Positions 18,399 through 30,042 of a stretch of DNA of 64,000 nt are shown here, one piece after another. The stretch spans positions 213,423 to 277,422 of the forward strand of contig LODT01000047.1 in NCBI GenBank assembly GCA_001606155.1. Direction: 5' to 3'. The position numbers were made by a program, and so were the translations under genes. The stretch comes from Tieghemostelium lacteum (Eukaryota; Evosea; Eumycetozoa; Dictyosteliales; Raperosteliaceae). Within the stretch, counting starts at the first letter, position 1. Every line of letters begins with the position of its first letter. The notes beneath the pieces were generated by a model. The model was given only the letters and a program-made list of their open reading frames with translations, was not told the origin of the DNA and did no database searches.

Positions 18399-19520
18399 TT
18401 AATCGATAATTTCATATGTACCTGGCTCTGGAAATTTATTATTAAAGTATTGATAATAGATATCTAATACCTTTGGATTGGGTGAAGATGATAAACCATC
18501 GTTTAAACATGCTGTTTTGTAATTGGTTGAGTTTTGAAGTTGATCTAATGTCTTTGTAAATTGATTGAGATCATTAACTATACCTCCATAGAAATTAATA
18601 GGTTTATGAGTAAAACATTGATAATGTTTTTGTGTATAATGATTGTAGAGGAATGCTAGTTGAATATCTGTATTTTCTCTTTTGGAATTTGAAGAACACA
18701 CTTCAAATTCATTTTGTAAATCTCTATAGAGACTTTTTAGAATATGTCTATTGTAAACTTGTACACCATGTGATGCAACTGCTCTAGTTTCACTCTGTTC
18801 AGAATCCGATGGAAATAGTCTATCTAACATTAGATTACTATTGATAATTGGATACTTCCAAGATTCATTAGGTTTACTAACAGTTTTTGGTGCAAACCAT
18901 TCACCAAAATACAATGCCTGTCCCTTGTAATTGGAGAAAAAGTCAGATCCCCAATCTACATGATCATTAAAATAAACATCATCATTTAGATAGAGAAAAC
19001 AATTTGCAACTCGGTCTGGAAGTGAATGAAAATTAGATTCAATGGAATTGGAGTTAAAAGACGGCAGATGACTATGGTTCCTATAGAGTTCACTGTGACT
19101 TATAATCTCAATATGAGCATCTTTAGCCAACTTTTCATCTAACCAAGTTGGTTTTTGGTCATCAGTTACAATCCATATACGATTAATCCATTGAACATAC
19201 TTTTTAATTGATCTTAATGAGTATTTTAAACCATCTAAATCTCTGAACCTATTCAAATCAGTTGCATGGTCTGTGATGGTACTATTATAAAGATTAAGTC
19301 TTTTTAATCTTTTTTCATAATGTACAGGGTCACTACCATTAACCCATGTATAAACTATATCTACTTTATCACATTTTACTATTGGTTTTATTCCTTTTCT
19401 TTTCTGTATATCATCCAAATATTTTCTTTCATTTTTAATTCTTTGATTGTATAAATTTAAATGTAACAAAATTGTTATAAATACTAATATAAATAAAATT
19501 ACAACTTTTAATTTAATCAT
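18399..19520 (-). CDS. Stealth-family sugar-phosphate transferase
   Basis: Single exon, 373 aa. Residues 5-23 form a membrane anchor (type II, lumen-facing). All Stealth regions are present: CR1 VDIVYTWVNGSDP (53-65), CR2 around RFRDLDGLKYSLRSIKKYVQ and INRIWIVTDDQKPTWLD (91-128), CR3 NSIESNFHSLP...CFLYLNDDVYFND (158-186) and a CR4-like HKPINFYGGIVND near the end. The family includes the catalytic subunit of lysosomal GlcNAc-1-phosphotransferase and bacterial capsule hexose-phosphate transferases. The protein is short, without the Notch or DMAP inserts of animal GNPTAB. A Golgi role in phosphodiester sugar addition (GlcNAc-1-P, known on Dictyostelium lysosomal proteins) is plausible. Confidence 0.88.
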   Translation of the reverse strand: MIKLKVVILFILVFITILLHLNLYNQRIKNERKYLDDIQKRKGIKPIVKCDKVDIVYTWVNGSDPVHYEKRLKRLNLYNSTITDHATDLNRFRDLDGLKYSLRSIKKYVQWINRIWIVTDDQKPTWLDEKLAKDAHIEIISHSELYRNHSHLPSFNSNSIESNFHSLPDRVANCFLYLNDDVYFNDHVDWGSDFFSNYKGQALYFGEWFAPKTVSKPNESWKYPIINSNLMLDRLFPSDSEQSETRAVASHGVQVYNRHILKSLYRDLQNEFEVCSSNSKRENTDIQLAFLYNHYTQKHYQCFTHKPINFYGGIVNDLNQFTKTLDQLQNSTNYKTACLNDGLSSSPNPKVLDIYYQYFNNKFPEPGTYEIID

Positions 19521-19627
19521 TACATATAATTAAAAGTTAAAAAAAAAAATTAATCTATAAAGATTGACATGTGGTAAACATCTTTTAATTATAATAATCA
19601 TCATCATAAAGTGTGAAGTGGGTTAAA

Positions 19628-19741
19628 AAAAAAATAAATTTAGTTTGATTCTTTTTTGTATTGTTCATCTAAATATGATAATTAATCTTTTTAGAACTAA
19701 AGTTAATTTAAAACATATTACCAAACTAAATTTATTTTTTT
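19628..19741. repeat. 20-bp perfect inverted repeat in a divergent promoter
   Basis: 19628-19647 (AAAAAAATAAATTTAGTTTG) is the exact reverse complement of 19722-19741, with a 74-bp spacer. It lies between the leftward Stealth gene (start 19520) and the rightward gene starting at 19816, so it may be a two-sided regulatory site or a small fold-back insertion. Confidence 0.85.
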
Positions 19742-19815
19742 GAGAATGCTTGAAAAAAAAAAGAAAATTAATTATAAAAAAACTGATCGTTGATATTTTT
19801 CAATGCAATTCTGAA

Positions 19816-22800
19816 ATGAGTAAAGAAATAATATTATCTCTATTTAAAAACTTTAAACCACCATTTCCAAATTTAGATTTAAATCAAGAGAATGTAGATG
19901 ATACATTGATTTACTTTAGAGAACAATTCTATACACATTTATTCAATACCACCTTCTCAAAAATTTCAAAGTACAGAGATTTATTAGAAGCATTTTTTAA
20001 TAGATATATAATAGAGTTAAAAAGTAGCAATGAAATTGAAAAGTATTAATCATAATCTTAGGAGGTATATAGAAATTAGTACTAATAGTTTAATTAATAA
20101 AATAGATATTTGAAAATGTGTATTTCACCAAATGAAAAGTTTAGAATAGTGACTTTAGGATCAATTTATAAATGTTTGGAAGATTCACCTGATAGTACTG
20201 ATCTTGTACCATCAAATATTATAACATTGGTTGATGGTGGATTAACTGATCATTCATATCAAGTTAGATTGGCTACTGGTGATTTATTATTTTCAGTATT
20301 AAACCATTCAACACCATCAACAGTCTATAATACTACCTTTTATAGATATATGAAATTTTATAATGAAATTTCAAATTATGATAAATTTGGTAAAAAACCA
20401 ATACCACAACCATTTAAACAGTTTTTTAAAGATCTCAGTCTTCATAGAAACTTAATGCAATCAACATTAATTGATGAAAACAAATCACTAATTGAAAAGT
20501 AATCTATTTAACTATAGCAGAAATCGTAAATCACATTTATAAAGCTTCTACTAACACCCAATTTAAATCTACCTAGGTTTTTAACAATAATTATAAAAAA
20601 TGAAACTGATAATGAAATTGGTTGTGATTATTTTATAAATAATTATCCTATATTAGGTGATGACATTAAGGCAGATATAATTAATTTTATATTTACCAAA
20701 ACTAAGAAATACAGGACAGAGATAGATAAGATTATCAATCATTTTTCAAAATTGGAAAATGTAGAAACACACCAATTGAAGGCTTTGACATTACCAAATT
20801 TTAAATCATTAGTAGTTTATTTCTTGCAACATTCAAAGGCTAATAATTCGATAGATACTGTTGTTAGGATATTCTCAATATGTAAGGAAATAGTAAAGAG
20901 TAGTTTTGGGAATATTCTGAATTGGATATTGGGTGTCTATAGTGTGCTTACTGATATTTTGGTGTACTTTTTGAAATTAATGTATCATGTAATAAATGAA
21001 ATGATGAATATCGACAGAGGAGCTGTTAAAGAGTTTATTGTGAATGGGTTAATGATGTTGTATAGTAATGCATTCCAGAATATTTACTCAATAGATTCGT
21101 GTAAAGTAATTGGTGAACAGGTTGATAAAATCTATGGCAAAGCTATGGAACTATCTATTTTAACAAAACAAGAATGTTCATTGTTGATTAGATTTAAATT
21201 GGCTATCTATGGTTCATCATTAAAGATTATGCAACCTACAAGTAATGCAATGCACAATATTGCTGATCTACTTAAACTTTATAAGGATTTAATGGAGCCT
21301 GAAGATATTGAACATCTCATTACCCAAGTTACTGAAAATCTAACTAATATATTCAGAAAATGTGATAATATATACCCTGAGTTTTACGAGATTCTCAAAA
21401 TTTCTAAACCAGATCAAATTGTAAAATATCTTACTGAACTAAAAGCAATTTGTCAGGGTAATGATAAATCTACAATAGCTCTGTTAGCTTTCAAAATTCT
21501 TGGAGTGGTATTGGAATGCTCTGATGAAGTATTCCCACTATTGAATACCACTAAAAAGGTCCAGGTTTTACATTATTGTGAGATGATTAAACAGTTTTTG
21601 GATTCTGGTGATTTTGTACAGAAGTCTATGGATGGTGTAATTAAGAATATCATGCCTAATGCTATGATGTTCTATCAAGATCCACTGGAATCTCTCAAAC
21701 AAATTGCAGAGAGATCATTGATGGGTTCCAGATATTTGTACAATACCTCCTATATCTTGGACTTCTTAACAGCTTCAAAGATTATTGAGACTAAGTTGGG
21801 AATAGAACCAAATTGGAAAATATTTGATTCTCTAATTCACATGTTATGTAAAAGACATTTGGTTGGAACATCAATGACATCTACGATTTCTCAGGTATTA
21901 TCACTTGCAACTACCGAAGCAGTTAGTAAACATGTCAATAGAATGATATCTCTTGATGATCGATTACAACTCCTCAACAAGATTCTACAAGTTTATGGAG
22001 AGTCACCATTACTTTTATCACCACTGTTTCAAGAGAGATTTGAGATACAACAGGTATCGGATGGTGTAGAGTCAACCGTTGTGCATCGACTACCAATATG
22101 CCCATTACACGTTCACATTCCAGAATACTTTTTTAGAGATGTAATTAGAGTTCTTTGTAAGAATAATCAAAATCCTGTAACACATAAAGTCAGTACTCAA
22201 AATTTTTATAATATGGCACTAGTGTCTTGGCAATTCTTTAGATTGGTAAAGGAAATGATTAACAATCAGAGTTATGTAATGATGTCTTTGCAAAAGTTGA
22301 GTCAAGAATATAAAATAATTCAACCTCTAGATGAAGACTCAAGAAAGCATTCATTGGTGAATACCATGGGTCCTAGATATCTAAAGCTTTCAGTCAACTA
22401 TGGTGTTAGAGAGTATAATAATAGTTATGTACTATTAGAATCTAAACCTAATAGTCCAATGCCATTAGAATTGATGTTTGATATGATATCCTATATTGAC
22501 AAACAAAAAGTTCCATTATGTAGTATTATTCCAATTCCCTTGTTGTTTTCCAATATTGTTGTGTTTAAAGATGTAGTGGATTCATCTTCAGAGTATTGGA
22601 CCAATCAAATTCTTGAATCACTTCCAAATCTCGAAAGACTAGTTCACATTATTAGAGCATCAATCTTCTTTTCCTACAAGGAAAGAGATAACATGATAGA
22701 AGATTACCTAAAAAGATCATTACAAGCAGTCAGAGAAACAAATTCTAAAAGTAAACAACAACGTACTATTCTATACCAAATCAAAGGTAACATTCAGATT

Positions 22801-23337
22801 TTGGAAAAGATGGGTGAATCTGATGAGAATGAACAAAAGATCTATAATGATCTTATAAGTCACACTAAAAGTGCTGCAATGGAATTAGATTATAACAGAA
22901 GATTTTCACCCGCACCCTTTAATCAATTGGTAAAGTTATCAATACATTGTCCACTAAAACACAACAGTGTAAACCTGGAATCTACACAACTGAAACTCTT
23001 TCTACAACAGTCTAAAACCATTAGCACTCTGATAATTGGATGTATTGAAACCGAGATGGCTATTGATATTTGTAAATATCTAAATTATGCTTCCAATAAG
23101 AATATTAAATCACTATCAATTAATTTCTTTATGGAATCCAATTTAGAGGATGAAGTTGAAGAATACAATTTCGCATCACAAGAGATATTCTATCTACTTT
23201 CTAGTCGTAGAAACTATATAGAGTATCTAACTTTATCTGTTTGTAAAAAACATTCACCCATAACCAATCTCTCTCAAATGAACTATTATAAATTCAAATC
23301 TATTGATCCACAGTTTTTAACATTTTTTAAATTTTAA
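19816..23337 (+). CDS. Large alpha-helical protein with F-box-like/LRR-like C-terminus
   Basis: Three exons, 19816-20042, 20106-20498 and 20577-23337 (both introns phase 2), give 1126 aa. I start at the ATG at 19816 because upstream in-frame codons lack an ATG. The first ~700 residues are almost all amphipathic helices, like HEAT/ARM solenoids (VDGGLTDHSYQVRLATGDLL is a typical repeat), but no named family is clear. Around residue 700-760 the stretch HIPEYFFRDVIRVLCKNNQN...MALVSWQFFRLVKEM matches the F-box-like helices common in dictyostelid F-box/LRR proteins. The end has LRR-like segments (NIKSLSINF, IEYLTLSV). Two genes fused by a missed boundary is an alternative, but the frame runs unbroken through the junction. 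Confidence 0.65.
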
Positions 23338-23541
23338 ATAAAACTTTGTGTATATCCTCTATAGAGTATTGTCAATACTACACCAACAAAGTAGTGAATA
23401 GAATAGTGGTTGTGGGGTTAAAAAATTTAAAAATGTTATTTTTTTTTTTGTTTAGACATTGAGTCATATTCTTCCAACTTTTCAATTTAGAATTTTTTTT
23501 TTTTGACCAATCTTGTAGGAGATCTGTTTGTGCATTGTAAA

Positions 23542-24145
23542 ATGAGTAATACAGAAGTTTGCATTGATTTAAGTAATGTCAGTAACCTTGGAAACAATAT
23601 AAGTAAAAACAACCCAAACCCATACAAACCCAGTAACAGATGTATTATAATGTTTGATGGTGTATGCAATGTATGTGATGGTTTTGTGCAATTTGTGTGG
23701 CCAAGAGACACTGAAAAACGTTTCTCCTATCAGGCATTGCAAACTGAAAAAGGTAGAGAGATTCTTGCATACTATGGAATACCAGCAGATTTATCTACTA
23801 TTGTTTTGGTAGAAGAAGAAACTGGATTAATATATACCAAATCAACTGCTGTTCTAAGAGTTATGTATTATTTAAAGGTATGTTTTGAAATTTCAAACTC
23901 ATTGTATACAATTAAATAAGTAATCTAATCAATCATGTTTACTACAGTCACCATATCCATTATTATATACATTTTATTATATTCCCAAATTTATAAGAGA
24001 TTTTTGTTATGGAACTTTTGCAAATTACAGATATTTAATAATGGGTAAAAAGGATACTTGTATGTTTAGTCCTTCTCTTAAGGATAGATTTATTGATTTC
24101 AAAAGTCCTTTAATTTTAGAGGAAACTGAATCTAAAGAAATGTAA
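23542..24145 (+). CDS. DCC-family (DUF393) thiol-oxidoreductase-like protein
   Basis: Exons 23542-23877 and 23948-24145 (phase 0, GTATGT...ACAG) give 177 aa. I use the ATG at 23542 (MSNTEVCIDLSN), since the longer frame lacks an ATG. The family signature DGVCNVC (39-45) gives the CxxC pair placed like a thioredoxin-fold active site. FSYQALQTEKGREILAYYGI and STAVLRVMYYLK follow as in the family. The second exon ends with the usual YGTFANYRYLIMGKKDTC block. DCC proteins are small, presumed thiol-disulfide oxidoreductases with poorly known substrates. No targeting signal is clear. Confidence 0.88.
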
Positions 24146-24267
24146 ATAACAAACAATCCCCCTCACTTTAAAATTCAAATAACAGTGTATTATTTCAAGT
24201 AAATAAAAACATAATTATTATTATTATTATAATATATATATTATATTGAATATAAAGTATAAATTTA

Positions 24268-27200
24268 TTAAACTGAACCAACTCTAAAATCTAAAGAGAA
24301 TTGACAAACTTTTGCAGTTTTATCCCATGAAGTTGTTACAATGGTGGAATCAAATGTCTTGAGAGATGAGATTCTATTGGAATGGTTATGTAGAGTTTTG
24401 TAATTCTTTCCACTATCTGGATCCCAGAGTTTAACAGTACCATCAAATGAACCTGAGACAATGAGGTTATTAATGAATTTGGAGACATTCATAATCTCAT
24501 CGGTATGACCTTCCAGTGAATGATAGGATTCTGCATAGTTTGAATCCCAGACTTTTAGAGTGGAATCTGAGGAAGCAGTTACAAATTTCTTTGGTGCTTG
24601 TGAACCATCATTTTCAACCTTACTATGAATGAGTAAACTATTGATACTGCCACTGTGAGATTGCAATGTTTTTATACATTCACCAGTTGCATGTGACCAG
24701 ACTTTAACTCTACCATCTGATGATCCTGATATAATAACATCAGAGTCCGATTCAAGACATTTAACCCAGTCGCTATGTCCACTGAGGATATTCATAGTGG
24801 AGGATGTACGCATATCCCATAGACGGATATTAGTATCTCTGGAGCCTGATAGAACTTTATATCCATCGACTACAGTCAGACACATGATGGGTTGTTGATG
24901 GCCTATAAGTCTCATAGAGGGTTTAGTTGATCTAGTATCCCATATATTAATAGTGTTATCATAACTACCAGATATAACAACATGATTTTCAGGACCATTG
25001 ATAAGACAGCTTATAGAACCTTTATGGTCACGTAAAGATTTGATTTTCATACACTTGTGAAGGTCCCAGAGTTTTAGAGTTTTATCATAACTACCTGAAA
25101 TCAATTTACTATTGTCTGAGTTTATCATCTCACAGGTTGTAACCCAACCTCCATGGTCTTCCAATGTACCTACACATCGTGTACTGGTGATATCCCATAC
25201 TTTAAGGGTGGAATCTGCAGAACCTGTAATCAAAGTTCCATTCTCTTTCTGAGAGACTGCCGCACATAAAATACCTTCTTGATGTCCTGAAAATGTCTTT
25301 ACAACATAGTCACCACGGTTCTCAGAAAACTCTCTAAATGCTGTTTTATCTCTCTTTTTAGATCGATTTTCATTCCATGTGGTTTTTAAGTTCATAATTC
25401 TAGAAAAGGATCTCATAGCTACTACATTGGATTTCTCATCAATGAGATTATTCATTAGCTCTCTACCCTCATTGTGATGAAGATTGGCACTTGACAAGCC
25501 AATTGGTAGGAAACTACTTTCATTTGATCGTTTTCCACCACTGTCTTGATGTTTAGTTTGATTTGCTGATGAAGAGGACTCACCATTTTCAGTGTCCATG
25601 TCCTCGTCCATATCAATCATTTCTCTGGCCCTTGAGATATTAGAGACGACTTGCATCATGGTATCTGTTCTCTCGGAATCAAAATTGATACTGGAACACA
25701 TCTTATTTACAAATCTTCTTACCAAGTCTGCTTGGGATCCCAGATTAATCATATTATACACCAAATTGGAGAGCAATGAAAAACATAAATCACGTTCTTC
25801 AACCAATATTTTATCTTGTTTCTCACCAGAGTAACCCTGCCATCTTATCATCTCCTTAGTGATATTCTGACCATAGATTTCCTTCATTTTGTTCTCTAAA
25901 TTATCAAAAAAGAATCTCTCCCAGAACTTATAATTTTGCCATATATCGAGATTTCTCAATTTTTCGGAAACAAATTCATTGGATCCTTTGACTAGACGGT
26001 TATAGATGAACGATGCTTCCAGATACATTTGACAGCTTACAAAGTCAGATTGGAGATTAGCCTCTCTCAAAGCACTCTTGAGTACATCACCAAGACACTG
26101 AAAGATAGCGTCACTTATACGACCTTTAGTGTGGTCTTGTTCGTCAGGACTCTGAGTGGATTTAGATGACTTGACAGGATGTAACAACAGCTTTCCAAAT
26201 ATCTGTCTGCCATAATCGAATTTTAGTAGTTCTACAATTTGTTGGATATCCGATTGTTCAGGTAACTGGTCTTCTAGAATCTTTTTGATAAACTGTTCTA
26301 CAAGGGTCACAAATGATTTATGTTGATCTTCAAAATTCAATGAGAATTTATAGTGTAATAGTGGATGTCCACCAGCAGTATTAGAGGAAGATGATGCGTT
26401 GGAATCATGTATAAAGAAATCCAAAGCCGTAGATGTTGAAAGTGTAGGTGACCCTTGAATTGGTGTGGAATTGGTACTTGATGAGTTGGTAGAATTCAAA
26501 GGCCTAGTCTGGCCTGTAGAAGAAGGATTCGATAGAAATAGATCACTTTTCAAACTTGGAAATCTAGAGTATTCACGTATACTAGTGGATATAAATTTAG
26601 TTGATGAAGGTGGTGTTACAGGTATTACTGGAAGTTTAGAACTATCTGGTATCCCCAGAGCTGATGGAATGGAAGAATGGTACAATTGAATGAGCTCTTC
26701 AAGGGGTTTATGATACTTTTTCGATTCAATTAAATAGTCAAAAAGGTTTCTTGTTGGCCAATTATGTTGTTCGAGGAAGTATGCAAAAGCCTGAGTATCT
26801 AAAAACATAGTATAGAAACCCTTGGATGCTGGTGCTCTGGACTTTATAAATTCCTCCTTATTGAATATTGCAATGGGTTGAGGGAATACACGGACATATC
26901 TATAAAACTTTCTGTAATCTTCAAAGAGGTTGCAAAAGAATTGTAAAAATGACAGTTTGATATGATCATCAATGTTATTGACCTTCTCTATTGGGTTATT
27001 GTAGTGTTGGTGATGGTTGTGGTTCAGTCTTTTACTGTGATCAAATGAGGCGTTGATAGGTGCACATGTGTTGATATTGAAATTTGGTAAGTCGCTAGAC
27101 AAGATCTCATAGTGTACTACTTTTCTGAGTTGATTGATTAGTTGTTGTACTTCTTTTTCAGGTAATTGTACATCTTTACTTTGTGTAGGTGGCAGATGTA

Positions 27201-29603
27201 CTGTGTTATTGTCCAAGTCGACCAAGACAATCTCAGAGAGCAGTGACTCTTCTGAGAGTATATTTTGTGCATAGGATCTATGTACACCCATTATAAATGG
27301 AAATGGTGAATAAATGTACTCTAGTAAGAGTTCAGGTAGAATAGGTACGTAGACATGAGGATACTGTAATGGGTAGATTAGAGAATATAAAATCTCAGTG
27401 ATACAAGTTAGCAGTGAATATTGACTGCTAATGATAATGACCTTCTCTTCTAGAATAACAGATTTCACCAGTGCCAATAGATTCTTTATATCCAGACATT
27501 TGAATAGTATAGAGAATGGTAGATCAGACATTGGTAACATACATTCTGATGGTCTTTTAAGTGCGATTAGGTTCTGACCTCCAAGTGTATAGGTAATGGT
27601 ATTCATACTGGGTTGAGGTAAAGGCAACTCCTGGACCAAGTGATGTATATATCTTTCGATTGGCAATGGAGTTGAGCTGAAAAATACCTTTTGATAAATT
27701 TCATTTAAACTTATTCTAAATGCACTAAAAAATGGGTAGTGTGATAACACACAAATACATTTTGGTACAAAATAGTCCTTTTTCTCAGTGGTAACAGTAC
27801 TGTTAGTGCTATTTAGGTTATTCAATTTGGATGCGGATATTATGGAGTTACTATTACTGTTGGTATTGGAGTTGGATGTAGATGTTGTTGATGTGATATT
27901 GGTAGTTGGTGGTGGAGATGTAGATGTACTGGTACCAGTTGTTGTTGTTGTTGTTGTTGTGTTATTTCCATTGAGAGGACCATTTGATTGTGTTGAAATG
28001 GTTTGAGATTGTGATGGAGATGGTACAATATCACTATTGGTATTGATTTCAGAGTTTACAACACTAGTTGAACTACTGGAGATATTAGAATGCAATGACT
28101 GATCTTCCAATTGTTTCTTTTTCAATTCTTGAAGTAATTCATCTGTTATAGGTTCGTAAAAAGTCAGACAAGAGGCATAGAATCTTGCACCAGTTTCATT
28201 TGTTAAAACAAATGGAAAGAAACTAGGTGCTAATTCTTCAGTTTGAATTTGAATACCTTTTGGAAAACAGTACATCCAAATGTGTTTTGGCAAGATATCA
28301 TTGTTTTCTTTTTGCGGATAGAAATCCATTAACTCACCCTTGTAGACTCTCTCCACTGGATCTATATATTTACTGGAAAAGTCATATCTCTGATCGATAG
28401 GCTCCAATTTCTGTGAACACCCAACAACGAAAAAGTAGTCAATAGGTCTATCGGGAATATACTTCTTCTCTTTATCCTTTTTCTTTTTGTCTTCTTTGGC
28501 TTTTCTACGTTCCTCTTGACGTTCCTTTTCTATTTGTTTTTGATGTTCTTCTTCTTCTCTCTGACGGAGTTTCTCACGAGCTCTTTCTTTCTCCTTTTCG
28601 ATATTCTCTCTTTCAATCTCTTTCTGTCTCTCTTTTGCCAACTGTTCCTCCACTTGTTTTTGTTGTTGTTGTTGCTGTTCTTTTCTAATCTTTTCATTAT
28701 TTTTATTCTCAATCTTGTTGGTAATCTTTTTCTTTAATTTTAAAATTTGAGAACCACCTTTACCCAAAATAGACATTTCCTTAGTACTCACAGGCTCCAC
28801 TTTATGTTCTCTAGGTGGTGGTACTAAACCTCCACTCTCTTCCAAAGAACTAGTTGCACTATTCGAATCTTGATCCAAAAATAGATCTCTAATTTTACAA
28901 ATTATTTTTACTTTAAATTCTGGAGTTGGACTATTAACAGTTGTATTACTTGATGAACCACCACCAGTAGACACAGCAGATTGACTATTTATAGGTGGTA
29001 AAGTTGACTTTTCCTTCTCCAAAGGTTTCCAATAATCAATAACCCAAGTTTCAATATCTGATTGATGTGATGATGTCTCTGAAATTGTTGGATTTGTTCC
29101 AATTGCACTACTACTAGTACCTAATGCAATGGAATTTGTTCCATTTGATTCTGTACCATTTTGATTATTATTACTACTATTACTATTACTACTATTATTA
29201 ACATGTGATGGTTGAGGACTTGGTGAAACCAATTTACTTGAAGCTAATGGAAACTTTGCAGTTCCAATAGTTATATTATTACCTAAAATATTTTGAGTAA
29301 CCAGTGTAAATGAAATATCATCAATCTTATTACTGGTAGTTATTGTAAATTTTTCATTCCAAATTGGATTTTGAGTTCTCTTATGTATCTTAGTCCTATA
29401 TTTCTTTCCATCAATTGTAAATTTTACATAGGTATCTTTTTCGGTAACATGTTTTGCCTGCAATTCTATTGGACCAAAGTTAGATTTTATGCCACAATTC
29501 AAAATGTTTAGATATATATATTAAACATACCCTCAATAAAAAATGTTGTAATCTTTGAATAAGGAACTGTTGAAATTGGTGGTGTAGTTATATTATTTGA
29601 CAT
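24268..29603 (-). CDS. C2-DENN-WD40 protein (DENND3-like Rab exchange factor)
   Basis: Exons 29531-29603 and 24268-29465 (phase 1, GTATGT...ATAG) give 1756 aa. Rebuilding the short first exon restores an N-terminal C2-like domain (KDTYVKFTIDGKKYRTKIHK, NPIWNEKF). Then come Ser/Asn-rich linkers, a long charged coiled coil (~285-350), a uDENN start (RPIDYFFVVGCSQKLEP, ~360), a core DENN (FSILFKCLDIKNLLALVKSV, ~680; YPHVYVPILPELLLEYIYSP, ~730) and a dDENN helix block (~870-920). The C-terminal ~340 residues hold eight WD40 repeats (GSADSTLKVWD, GSYDKTLKLWD, GSFDGTVKLWD and others). DENN plus WD40 is the layout of human DENND3, a GEF for Rab12. A Rab GEF role in endosomal traffic is inferred. Confidence 0.88.
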
Positions 29604-30042
29604 TTTACTACTCCTATTCTACTACTTTATAATTATTTTTTGCTATGGTATATTGATTCTACAATTTTGAAAAAAAAAATTGTATGAAACTTGTCTTATT
29701 AAGATAGAATTACAATTGTCTTTCTCTCCCTAAACACAATGAAACTGAATTTGGGGAACCTATTTATAGATTATTTGTATTGTTATTTTATAACTATAGT
29801 ATAATTGTTGTTTTTTGTTTTTTGATATATATTCAATTGATTGATTTCAAACCACCCCTAAAAAAAACCCACTAACAAATCATTTACACACAAACAAATG
29901 GAATAGAAGGGTGTGATTTATAACAAGAAAAATGAAAAATAAAAAAAATAAAAAATACAAAAAAAATGATGGTTTGTATGGATTTTTTTCTCGATATAAA
30001 ACAATTGAATTTATTTTTAGTGATTACATTAGAGAGTTAGTC
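29604..30042. other. Intergenic AT-rich stretch
   Basis: No gene or structured RNA is seen. It should contain the promoter of the leftward DENN gene and the 3' end region of the next leftward gene. Confidence 0.5.

Noticed and set aside
23410-23417. DUSE-like CCCCACAA on the minus strand
   Set aside because: The RNA it would drive would start near 23350 inside or next to the 3' end of the large helical-protein gene, and I find no class I motif or snRNA-like fold there.
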